Shown here one piece after another: positions 55,070 to 64,000 of a stretch of 64,000 bases of DNA (the stretch's first letter is position 1; the number at the start of each line of letters is the position of its first letter). The notes beneath the pieces were generated by a model, which did not search any database, was not told where the DNA came from, and saw only the letters and a program-made list of their open reading frames with translations. The position numbers and the translations under genes were made by a program. The stretch is taken from the NCBI GenBank assembly GCA_051294375.1, contig CM119267.1, positions 3,716,759-3,780,758 of the forward strand, given 5' to 3'. Source of the DNA: Paraspadella gotoi (Eukaryota > Chaetognatha).

Positions 55070-55974
55070 GTCTGTCCTCTTGATGAGATTCCAAATCATC
55101 GTCTGAAATTATAATCGTAAATCTTAAAAACGACTTCAATTTTAAGAGTCACGAAGTTCTACATAACTGATGCTCTTCTTGTACGTGTTTTTCATTTCAG
55201 GATGTCCTCGTGCTTAAGTTTTACCTTAATTTAAAGTATCCCCCGCATATATTTTAATCTCTTTCATCCATGACGTAACCTTATCGATTAAATGATAAAC
55301 AAAAATATTTCGTACCTCGAAAGATTTTTTTTTATTAGAAGTAAAATGACACAATGATGACGCAATAACACAATAATACAGACGAGATTCAAAGTGACAA
55401 AACCGACATAACGACTGGACTTATCATGACCCACTCACAATTAAAAATACTTAGAATTTTAAAAAATAAAAGTAAAATGTTAAGTAAATGTAAAAAAATG
55501 AATAATGACAATTTTTTTATTAATTTTTCTCCTTCTCAATTCCTGGTCATTTTGTTCCGCTTTCAGACCCACGCCTCCCCCAGCCGCCCCTTGCCCCTCG
55601 CCCTCCGTGTCCCCCCTCTTTCCTCCCCCCTCTCTTTTTCCTCTCCGACAAAAGGCGGCCATTTTCGCTTCTTTACCTCATTTTGAGAAAAGCTCTTCCT
55701 CCCTTTTTTTCCTAATGTTTCGAGGTCATGAGAGCCACAGAAAGGGTCATTCCGCCCCTTCTTCCTCCTTCTCAGGCCTTTTTGCCCCACACCTGTTTCT
55801 CCTTCCTGCTCCAGTACTTTCCTTCTCCGCTCCACTCCCTCGCTCCACTCACGACGGACACGCGTTCAACGTTGGGCCTATTTTTCGCGAGAACGAACCA
55901 CATATTTTCCCCATAAATTTGAAATTAAGTTAAGTTTTTTATTGTTAAAAAAAATTATATTAAAAGTATGGTTC
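55070..55974. other. Unique sequence, no gene found
   Basis: AT-rich then C-rich DNA. The 142-codon + frame at 55,505-55,933 is Pro/Ser/Phe-rich with no recognised domain and is overlapped by an open minus frame. Confidence 0.5.
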
Positions 55975-56215
55975 GGCGCGCAGGCTAAGGATTAAGTTTA
56001 AAGATTAGTTTAAGGGGTTAAGATGAGGTTTAGGATTTGGGTTAAGCCGTTAAAGGGTTAGATACAATAGATGATATTAAGATATTATTTATTAGATATT
56101 AGATATATTACGATACATGTAGATATTAGATAGATAAAGGATAAAGGTTTAGGATTAGATTAAGGTTGGGATTAGGGTTAAAGAATTAAATTATCAAGTT
56201 TAAAAAATATATTTA
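55975..56215. repeat. Degenerate GGTTTAGG/TTAGAT words
   Basis: GGATTAAGTTTAAAGATTAG, GGTTTAGGATTTGGG, AAAGGGTTAG and ATATTAGATA words recur without fixed spacing. They resemble decayed telomere-type or TTAGG-like repeats but have no clean period. Confidence 0.4.
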
Positions 56216-56338
56216 AGTTGAATAATTAAACGTTGTAAGGTTTGATGCGTTAAATGCCCTTTCTTTTTCGTTTTCATAGGTATATAGAGAGAGCAAAGAT
56301 AATTTGAAATTTAACAACGATTTTTTTTAGTAGTTGGA

Positions 56339-56376
56339 ACATGTTTCAGGCTTGCTTATTTCAAGCCCTTCATCAG
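56339..56376 (-). ncRNA. Hammerhead ribozyme-like core, left arm
   Basis: On the minus strand: CTGATGA (56,376-56,370), stem II with one bulged G, GAAAC (56,347-56,343), ACATGT and a GTT triplet. It mirrors the right-arm core and differs in stem II and at the cleavage base. Confidence 0.4.
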
Positions 56377-56419
56377 CATAGACATTCCAATAATAAATTT
56401 GTGGCAAACAGAAGAGTGT

Positions 56420-56463
<44 letters not shown>

Positions 56464-56468
56464 AATTT

Positions 56469-56503
<35 letters not shown>

Positions 56504-56546
56504 TCATCTTTGCACAAAAATTTATTATTTTGCCTTCGTGCAATGC

Positions 56547-56583
56547 CTGATGAAGCTTGAAAATAAGCAAGCCGAAACATGTC
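56547..56583 (+). ncRNA. Hammerhead ribozyme-like core, right arm
   Basis: CTGATGA (56,547-56,553), a stem II of GCTTG/CAAGC, CGAAA (GAAA at 56,574-56,577), a 6-base self-complementary ACATGT as stem III, then C giving a GTC cleavage triplet (56,581-56,583). All conserved core bases are present. Stem I is not convincingly formed by the flanks, and pair 10.1-11.1 is mismatched. Activity, if any, might need a dimer. Confidence 0.45.
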
Positions 56584-56640
56584 CAACTACTAATAAAAAT
56601 CGTTGTTAAATATCAAAATTTCTTTGCTCTTCTCTAACTT

Positions 56641-57262
56641 TAAGGTTTAAAATTAAAATTCCGATAAAGGAAACAGAAATGGGGCGGTCTGGAAAAAGAG
56701 AGCCCAACTAGAAGCCTGGGATGGAAAAAAAGGAAGCGATTGGTTTGAGCGAGCGCGTCCAAAGTCTGTCAGTCGAGAAATTGACGAGAGACGCTGGGCG
56801 TCGCGTGACGAATACAACGCACCGGAAGTCGGACAGCTCGGTTGGCCCACGCCCACTTCTGGGATGAGACTGGGCATTCTGCGTTACGGTCGCTCGAGAT
56901 TTGAAAAGTCGGAAGGATTGGCAAACGTGGGAAAGTTTTTATTTTTTTTCTAAAGTAAGGATGGACAGGAAACGCCTACTGACGTGAATGAAAAGGCCAT
57001 GCAATGGGCCTCACACGAAAGTTTTTGTATCTCTATGGAGTTTTTTTTTATTTTATGATAATATTTTTCTTCGAATTTTTTTATATTTTCTTCGTTTTTT
57101 CAAATTAAATATGATTTATATACATATATATATATCTTATTTTCTCTCTCTTTTTCCTTCCCTATATCTGACTGATTCTCAATACCCATTATTTCTCTTA
57201 CTATCTTTGTCCCTGCCATGTCTCTTACTATTTCTCTTACTATCTTTTGTCCCTGCCATCTC
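56641..57262. other. Unique sequence, no gene found
   Basis: GC-mixed island (56,690-56,890) then AT-rich DNA. CTTACTATCTTTGTCCCTGC is partly repeated at 57,199-57,262. Nothing coding is supported. Confidence 0.5.
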
Positions 57263-57264
57263 TC

Positions 57265-57533
57265 CTGCTATTTTCTCTCTCTCTCTCTCTCGTCTCTCTC
57301 TCTCTCTCTCTCCTGTCTCTCACCCTCTCTTCCTCTCTTCCTAAAATATGGCGACTAATTTCTTTTCTCTTCCTCCCTTTTCTCTCTCCCTTCTCTCTTC
57401 CCTCCTTTCTTCTCCCCTTTTTCTTCCTCCCTATCTTCCCCGCCCTCTCTCTTCCTCTTTCTCCCTCTCTTGCGCTCGTTCCTCCCCGCGGCCTTTTCTT
57501 CCTCCGGGCGTTGTCCACTCTTCTCCTCTCCCT

Positions 57534-57566
<33 letters not shown>

Positions 57567-57600
57567 TCCTCTCTCTCCTCCTCTCCTCTCTCCAAAAAGG
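57265..57600. repeat. (CT)n arrays and pyrimidine-rich DNA
   Basis: CT arrays at 57,273-57,335 and 57,530-57,590 with CTTCCTC-rich sequence between. Confidence 0.85.
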
Positions 57601-57696
57601 TTGGCCTCATCCAAGCACATTTACTAGTCGTTGTTTACACGCGGATCAGAAAAAGAAAGATGGATCCGAGGAAAATCTGAGCGAAAAAAAATAAAC

Positions 57697-57702
<6 letters not shown>

Positions 57703-57745
<43 letters not shown>

Positions 57746-57812
57746 ATAAAAGCAGAAGAGAGAGAGAGAGAGACAAAAAGAGACAAAAAGAGAGACACAC
57801 ACACACACAGAA
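57703..57812. repeat. (GA)n, GACAAAAA and (AC)n arrays
   Basis: GA at 57,703-57,742 and 57,757-57,774, AGACAAAAAG duplicated, and a short (AC)n at 57,797-57,809. Complementary to the CT arrays about 0.1-0.4 kb upstream. Confidence 0.85.
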
Positions 57813-58490
57813 AGTCAGAGTGAGATTTCAAAAAGACATTTGTAACGATGATAATGGTTGAACTTTCCATTATGAGAAAGTTAGTGAACTAAACATATCA
57901 TTAGCGACATCGTAAAAAGGCATTTTGCGTTTTTGAGACTTAAGTTTATTAAAAATGAGAATTACATTTTTCGTAGTTTTTCTCTCTGAACCTTTGAATT
58001 GAATTGTTTATACGATATTATTACAATATATTACAAAGATTACAAATGCCATCTTCAATTAAATTCTTGTTGTCATCTTTGTATTGTAGTACATATTATC
58101 CTTTTTCAGTTTCTTTAAAAGACATATTATATTAAATCCTTATTTTGTCTCCATTTTTTATTTGTTTTTCCCTTTGTGCTCCTTCCCATTTTAATTATTT
58201 AATTATTTTTTCTTCTTCCCATTTTAATTATCGACCACAACGAAAGAGAAACTGAAAAAGTCATAACGAAATCGTAAAAATTTTTTCTCGAGACAAAAAA
58301 AAGCGAAAAAAATGCTGGAAAAAAAAGCGAAAGTGTCCTTCGAAATCCTTGGATCTAACCACTAACAAAAAAAAAAAAAAAAAAAAGCACGGTCGGGGCA
58401 GTTCTCCGACTTTGCTGAGTGAAACTTCGACACATTTTCAATTTGCAATTTGAAAATATTTTTTTTTATGCGCGAGCGAAGTTGTTTTAG
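57813..58490. other. AT-rich unique sequence, no gene
   Basis: AT-rich DNA with TTTAATTATTTAATTATTTT words and a poly-A run at 58,366-58,386. Confidence 0.5.
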
Positions 58491-58494
58491 TCGA

Positions 58495-58500
58495 AGAGAG

Positions 58501-58535
<35 letters not shown>
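58495..58535. repeat. (GA)n microsatellite
   Basis: GA array following TTTTAGTCGAAG, ending at TTTCGCGTCC. Confidence 0.9.
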
Positions 58536-58537
<2 letters not shown>

Positions 58538-59455
58538 CGCGTCCGACACCGTCATCGGCGGCAGCAGCCAACGTTCAACCATTAACGTTGTTCAATCTTT
58601 TCTCTAACGACTTCAGGAAAAAGTTTTAATGAACATTCTGGGAGTTTTACTACAAACTGCGGGGGAAAAGAAGAAGAAGAAGAAGATGGGGAGAAGGAGA
58701 AAGAGAAGGAGAGAAGAAGAAAGAGAAGGAGACAAGGAGAAAGAGTAGGAGAGAAGAAAGAGAGAAAGAAAAAAAGACGAAGAGTAAAAATTACTGCTAA
58801 TCAGGGGGAAGAGAAAGATGAGGGGGAAATTAAGGGGACGAACGATCTAATGAGTTTCGCTTAAAAAAGGATAAATAAAAAAAATAATAAATAAAAAAAA
58901 ATAACCTGAAAAATTGAAAGAATCTTGCAATTTTTCGTCCACAAAATCTTATTTTTTTAATTCGTCCAAATTTTGATTTTGAGGTTATTATTACAAAAAA
59001 AAATTGTAATAATAGTTTAACCGATGTAAAACAGTAAAAAAAAACTGCCTCAAAAAAAAGAAGAAAAAATGGTTAAGGAATCCGGTCGAGTGAGTATAAA
59101 CAAAAAAAATTCTCATTTTGGAAAAAAAAAATTTTGAGAAAGTTAGAAAGTTAAAAATATTTCCTCGCATAAACAGAAATAAAAAAATATCCCTCGATTT
59201 TCTGGCCGCGCCCTTTTTCATTTTTTTTCCACTAACTTACATCGGGGTCGATAATCTGACCTTAATTTTTCTTTTATTTTTTATTGCTTTCTTTTATTTT
59301 TTCATTTTTTCTTTCCAGCCCTTTTCATATTTTCCCTAAGACCGGCCTAAAACAATTTCCCCGACTGTTTACAATTTTGTTTCCGAACGAGTTGTTCTTA
59401 GTAAAAACGGAGAGAGGCGGAGTCTTGGGATTATATTTCTACTTTCAAAATAACG
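58536..59455. other. Purine-rich then AT-rich sequence, no gene
   Basis: GAAGAA and GGAGAAAGA repeats (58,665-58,770), then poly-A/T-rich DNA. No supported frame. Confidence 0.5.
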
Positions 59456-59682
59456 CTCTCTCTCTCTCCCCCTCTACCCCTCTCTCCTTCTATTGCGCTC
59501 TCTCTCTCACTCTTTCTTCCCTCTTTTGTGTGTGAAAAGACGATTTACCAAAGTTTTGAAAAGATGTTTTTAGGGTGGCCTTAATGGGCGCCTTTCAAAA
59601 CACGAATCCTTTATTCCATCTTCAAAGTCTGAGACATTTTCGGCGAATCACTTTCGACGCGGCCGCCATCTTTTTTTTCTTC

Positions 59683-59880
59683 CTTCGAACGTCTCCATCC
59701 CTGTCTCACTTTTTCCATCTCGCTCTCTGTCTCGTTTTCTCTTATTTTTTTCTTCCTTCGAACGTCTCCCTTTTCTCTCTCGCACTCCCTCTCGTATTCT
59801 TTCCTTTTTTTCTTCTTTAAAACGTCTCCCACTCCGCCTGCCTTTTCTGTCTCGCTCCCTGTCTCTCTCATTCTCATCAG
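59683..59880. repeat. About 65-bp pyrimidine tandem repeat, 3 units
   Basis: Each unit begins CTTCCTTCGAACGTCTCC (third unit CTTTAAAACGTCTCC) and continues with CTCGC-containing CT-rich sequence. Starts are near 59,683, 59,752 and 59,812. Confidence 0.75.
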
Positions 59881-60084
59881 TCTAACACGATTACTCATAA
59901 TTTCGAAGCTTAATGCTTTTTTTCTCTCTCTCTCTCTAACTCGCTATCTCTATCATTAAAATTTTTAGACAAAATTATTTCATGAGTTTATATATTATTT
60001 TATTATCTTATCTTTTAGGTGTTATATTTAGGTATTTATAATTAACTTTTTTACTCCCTGTCCCTTTTTTTTAGTTTTAGGATA

Positions 60085-60114
60085 AAGTGAGAAAGAGAGA
60101 GAGAGAAAGAGAGG

Positions 60115-60161
<47 letters not shown>

Positions 60162-60297
60162 TTAAAGAGTTAGAGAGCGATATCGAGAGAGCGAGAGCAA
60201 GCGAGCTCCCCATACCTCATCGGGAGAGTTCCCCCCGTTTCTTATGCGGGGAATAATTTTTGACGTTTATCGTCTCTCTCTCCGTCTCTCTCTCTCT

Positions 60298-60355
<58 letters not shown>
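60085..60355. repeat. (GA)n and (CT)n arrays in inverted arrangement
   Basis: A GA array (60,085-60,163) and a CT array (60,271-60,355) enclose about 105 bp with a small CCCCCG...CGGGG hairpin (60,234-60,251). The arrays can pair to form a large stem. Confidence 0.8.
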
Positions 60356-60356
<1 letters not shown>

Positions 60357-60783
60357 TCCGTCATTCCCTTCGATCTTCGGGAGGAAAAGGAAAGAAAAGT
60401 GGGTAAGGAGATTGAAAAAAAGGGGCTCGACGAAAAACGAGGGTAAGTTAGGGGGAAAGTAAAGCGAGGAAATGAAAAAGGAAGTTTATGTTGACACAGC
60501 CCCGCGCTTCTCGTAAAGTTATGATTCATTCCTTTCTCCCTGATATTAAACTATTATGTTTAGCCTTCGGGTAATAATCACATCATTTCGAAAAGAATTG
60601 ACGACGGAAAATGTTTTATTTATTTCGAAAAAAAAGTTTTAAAGATTAAAATGTATTAATAATAAAGGGGTATGATGACTTCACGATCGATTGATTAACA
60701 GACTGTTGTCAAAGTTGTAAAATGACTGACCGACTCTACTGCCAATGAAAAATCAAATGATTGACTTAGTATTAAGCTATTCG

Positions 60784-60943
60784 TAGTGGGATCTACAAGT
60801 GCATTTTTTTAAAAAAAATTTTGCAATATATTTCGATTTTTTTTTACTCTGGACTGCCTTGGAAAATGATTCGACAATTAAAATTGAAATATTGGCAAAA
60901 AGAAATAAAATACGCTAAAATACAGTTGTATATCCCGCTACAA
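60784..60943. other. Possible small MITE with GTAGYGGGAT ends
   Basis: GTAGTGGGAT near 60,785 and ATCCCGCTAC near 60,933 are inverted copies with one mismatch, enclosing about 140 bp of AT-rich DNA. The same word pair GTAGCGGG/CCCGCTAC occurs at 5,095-5,128, and a CGTAGTGGG at 20,845. Confidence 0.35.
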
Positions 60944-61314
60944 ATTGCATAACATATTACATACGTAATACATACTCATTACTCAATTACTCATTTACTA
61001 ATTCCGGTCTATGAGATGTCTCTTTAATTCTTAACTTGCTCTCAACCACCGATATTTTTCACCAGAAAATCTTACTCCCGTGAACCCGACGTCTTTGCGA
61101 TTAAATCTTTTGTTTTTCGATATTTCTCTCTCTCCTCGCTAGGGGCGCTGGCTGCCTCTTTATCTCTTCTTATCTCGAACTGCATCTAAACTTTTACGTC
61201 TTTCTTTCTGTCAGTCACTTTCATTTTTCACGACGCATATTATTTTCTTTCTTTCTTTTCTTAATCGTCTTTTCTTATATTTTATCTTCTTTTTATTTAT
61301 TTTCTTATCTTTAT
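60944..61314. other. Unique sequence, no gene found
   Basis: AT-rich with TACTCATTACTCAATTACTC words, then mixed DNA. The word AGGGGCGCTGGCTGCC lies at 61,141. Confidence 0.5.
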
Positions 61315-61317
61315 TTT

Positions 61318-61615
61318 TGTTTCCTTTTCTTTTCTTTTCTTTTCTTTTCTTTTCTTTTCTTTTCTTTTTCTTTCCCTTCCTTTATTTTTCTTTTCTTTCC
61401 TGCCCTGTCCTGTCCTGTCCCTGTTCCTTGTCATTCCCTTTCCTCATTCCTTTCTTCCTTTTCCTTTCCTTTCTCCCTTCTTTCCTTTCCTTTTCCTTTC
61501 CTTTCCTTTCCTTTCCATTTCTTTCCTTTTTTTTTCCTTTCCTTCTTCCTTTTCACTTTTCCTTTTCCTTTCCTTTCCTTCTCCTTCCTCTCTTCCTCTC
61601 TGCTCTCTCCTTTTT
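61318..61615. repeat. (TTTTC)n and CCTTT-rich pyrimidine tract
   Basis: Clean TTTTC pentamers at 61,326-61,368, then CTGTCCTGTC and TTTCC repeats. The 253-codon + frame is Phe/Leu/Ser low complexity. Confidence 0.85.
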
Positions 61616-61688
61616 CTTCGTGCGAAAAAATCTGCGCTTATTATCAGTATTTTTACATTCATTAGAATTTCTAACAAACTTTTTTTCG

Positions 61689-61693
<5 letters not shown>

Positions 61694-61751
<58 letters not shown>

Positions 61752-61896
61752 CTCCCTCTCTCAATAAAAAAGAAAAAAGAGCTTGAATCGCAATCCGATT
61801 TTTCTCTCCAAATGCAGAAACTCTCAGATTTCTTAATTATCCTCTCAGACTCTTGGCAAACATCCTTTCTCCCTTTCAATATTCATCATTTCTCTT

Positions 61897-61959
<63 letters not shown>

Positions 61960-61973
61960 CTTCTCTTCTCTTC

Positions 61974-62009
<36 letters not shown>

Positions 62010-62010
62010 C
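61694..62010. repeat. (CT)n arrays
   Basis: Long CT arrays at 61,694-61,762 and 61,893-62,010, separated by unique sequence. Confidence 0.9.
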
Positions 62011-62194
62011 TTTTAATAAATCTTAGCCTGCTTTTTCTTTTTATATTTAATATCTTTCTTTTTTTCTGCAACGATTGATAATTGTCCAACGGTCCACCGC
62101 CATATCCTTTCTTTCCCCAGTTTCCTTTCTACCTTCGGCGGCCGCTGCCAGCGGCTGCCGGCTGTTCAAACGCAGAACTCAAATTACCTCTCTC

Positions 62195-62345
62195 TCTCTT
62201 TCTTCTCTCTTCTTTCTTTCTTTTCTTTCTTCTTCTTCTCTTCTTCTCTTTCTTTTCTTTCTTTTCTTTCTCTTTCTTTCCTTTTCTTTCTTTCTTTCTT
62301 CTTTCTCTTTCTTTCTTTCTTTTCTGTCTCTCCCTTTCTTTCTAT
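62195..62345. repeat. (CTTT)n microsatellite
   Basis: CTTT units with CTTCTT interruptions. Confidence 0.9.
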
Positions 62346-62599
62346 TTTTCTCTTCCCTTTTCCCTCCTTTTCCCCTCTTCCGTTGACTTTTTTTATTTTT
62401 TTATTTTTCTCATTTTTTCTTAATTTTATTTTAATTTTCTACTCCTTTTCCTATTTTTCTTATTCCCTTCCCTTCCTCTTGTTTTTGAATTGCGACAAGA
62501 CAATTCCATGCCAGCCAGTTGTTCTTTTTTTCTCATCTCTCTTTTTTTCTATCAAACGCCCCACTCCTCCACGTCCCAAAACAAACGACGCATCCTTCT

Positions 62600-62610
62600 C
62601 TCGTCTCTCT

Positions 62611-62674
<64 letters not shown>

Positions 62675-62695
62675 CTCTTCTCCTTCTCTTTCCGT
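62600..62695. repeat. (CT)n microsatellite
   Basis: Nearly pure CT for about 60 bases. Confidence 0.9.
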
Positions 62696-63070
62696 CCTCC
62701 CCTCACCCCTCAGCTCGTGCGGCGTGTCTGAAAAGCCTCCCCCCCTCTGCTCTCTTCTCACAAGCGATTGGGGCGCAATTTTGTTTAACTGCAATCGTAA
62801 AGGCGAACTATAGTTCGCGAGTCGGAAGCTTTTTACCCTTAAAAGTCCCGGGATCGGCGTCGGACCCCTCGGTCGGCGGGACCAGGTGGCGCTGTGCGTG
62901 AGAGAAGGGGACGCTCGAGAGCAAAGAGAGACAGATCGCCCCTCTCGCTCTCTCTCCTCTCCGGCATAAGGTCCATAGCGTAAGACTGCAGCCTTTCTGA
63001 GCAAAGATTGCTTCTCCTTTAAAGGGGCAGTGGTTCTCGCCTCTGGATGGGTGACTTTTAAACATTTTTC
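62696..63070. other. GC-richer unique island
   Basis: CpG-containing sequence with AACTATAGTTCGCGAGTCGG, CGGTCGGCGGGACCAG and TTCTCGCCTCTGGATGGGTG. It is one of the few non-repetitive, GC-balanced stretches. Frames on both strands lack recognisable motifs. It could be a CpG-rich regulatory region. Confidence 0.3.
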
Positions 63071-64000
63071 TTTTTTGGACGTCTTCAGAGCAAAGAAAGA
63101 AATTGTGATTCAGATCTTAGATTTTTTTTTTCAGGACGTCTGACGTCTTTTGAATTGGGATCATGTCCAAAAAGGGTTTTCCTGCGGTGGATCGCTGCGA
63201 GAAAATGTGTTGCCCTCTTGTCTGTTTAGGTTTTATTCTGGATTTCATTATTTAGAAGAACATTGTCTCTAGTGTGTTATCTTCTCTCGGATCAAATAAT
63301 CAAATTAATGAAGCCTTCCGAGTCTAATGTTCAAATAAATGTAATATAAAAGTTGCGGCACCTCGATATACCGCGTGCTATTAACACTTAAGTATATGGT
63401 ATACGTGCGACCCTTTGCTTAGTACTCGTTAAGTCCGGCCTGCCATTAATATTTAAAACAAGAATATTATGCGTCGAGTGTTATCTTTTTTCCTAAAGTT
63501 TCTCCTGTGTGCCCCTGTCATTCTTATGATAAATTAATCCTTTTCATGTTTAGAACATTTTTAACTATATCTCTCTCTGAGAAAAAAAAACTACATTCCA
63601 TCAACCGGAGACAAGTATGTTAATAAATATATGTCCTAAATCTCGGTAAGTTCCTATAAAATAACCAGTTTTCTTTAAAAGGAAATTTCAAATTAGATTA
63701 ATATTTCTCACTAGAGTGTTAGTTTATCTGCGGGAAAAGAACCGAACAGATGAAGAGGAAAGGAGAAGAGAGAAGTGGGAAAAGGGGAGGAGGGAAGGGG
63801 AAAGAGGGGCAGGAGAAGAAGAGGGATAGAGGGGGAGAGGGAAATGCGAGATGGAGAGGGGAAAGTATTATGAGGCCCCGTGAGGCGCGCGGAAGTCTGC
63901 CTTAGGGCGCGTAGCAAGAGCTGGTGCAAAGGAGACTCGTCCTCATCCTCCTCCCAGGATTCGGGGCAGCGTTCACGAGGTTTATCAGTCGACCTTTCTC
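63071..64000. other. Mixed sequence, no gene found
   Basis: AT-rich DNA to 63,700, then a purine-rich GGGGA/GAAGAG tract at 63,740-63,865 and mixed sequence to the window edge. No gene visible. Confidence 0.5.

Larger units (their letters stand above)
56289..56640. mobile_element. 350-bp palindromic element with two hammerhead-like cores
   Basis: Near-perfect inverted repeat centred near 56,466. The left arm (56,289-56,400) contains AACAACGAT, AGTAGTTGGAACATGTTTC and TTCATCAGC; the right arm (56,505-56,640) is its complement. The middle is a GA array, AAAATAATTTT and a CT array. Terminal direct repeats or coding sequence are not seen. Hammerhead motifs in inverted terminal copies are known from Penelope-like retroelements, so this may be a remnant of one. 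Confidence 0.6.

Noticed and set aside
61317-62078. 253-codon + frame rich in Phe, Leu and Ser
   Set aside because: Follows TTTTC and CT repeats exactly; low complexity.
63030-63058. 5S rRNA-like word CTGGATGGGTGAC
   Set aside because: Only about 13 bases resemble the 5S internal promoter; the rest of the gene is absent.

Overview
This window looks like noncoding, repeat-dominated nuclear DNA from a eukaryote, probably an invertebrate animal. The reasons are the very dense (GA)n/(CT)n, (GTC)n, (GAAA)n and GATA microsatellites, many minisatellites, dispersed repeats and retroelement debris, U2-type splice-like signals, and the absence of operons or long non-repetitive ORFs. I find no protein-coding gene I can name. 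The long open frames are Arg/Glu-, Ser/Leu- or Lys-rich translations of low-complexity DNA. Thirteen runs of N, eight of them exactly 25 bases, mark assembly gaps. Duplicate copies differ mostly by 1-base indels, so true divergence, unmerged haplotypes and long-read error cannot be separated here.

Layout. 1-5,840 holds dispersed repeats (families R1 and R2), triplet arrays, a GC-rich cluster with a recurring GTCAGGGC motif, a poly-G tract and a 39-bp minisatellite. 5,840-23,200 is a tandem duplication: unit 1 at 5,840-13,450 and unit 2 at 13,450-23,200. Unit 2 carries an extra 2.8 kb at about 18,747-21,540, the most gene-like stretch, with possible orphan exons. 23,200-32,380 holds another 39-bp minisatellite, large gaps, the third R2 copy, two R1 copies, an 84-bp pyrimidine satellite and a small CpG-rich island.

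32,380-50,495 is a second, more complex duplication. Block C (32,380-39,105) and block D (39,105-40,505) are followed by C2 (40,505-46,070), an inverted part of C (C3, 46,071-49,147), a 25-N gap, and D2 (49,173-50,495). C2 and C3 form a palindrome with arms of roughly 2-3 kb. Within C and C3, but missing from C2, is a roughly 350-bp insertion. It reads on one strand as an LTR-like body with AATAAA, a tRNA-Lys primer-binding site, and then most of the rest of tRNA-Lys in complement. This could be a fossil of interrupted reverse transcription, or a tRNA-Lys-derived SINE.

50,495-64,000 holds a possible Gly-rich exon, a 33-bp minisatellite with a 6-unit higher-order period, a 2.1-kb element bounded by 208/212-bp inverted repeats, and a 350-bp near-perfect palindrome whose two arms each carry the conserved core of a hammerhead ribozyme. 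After these come simple repeats and sequence without a recognisable gene. The most promising objects are the LTR/tRNA-Lys insertion, the hammerhead palindrome, the 2.1-kb inverted-repeat element and the paired duplications that allow presence/absence comparison of insertions.
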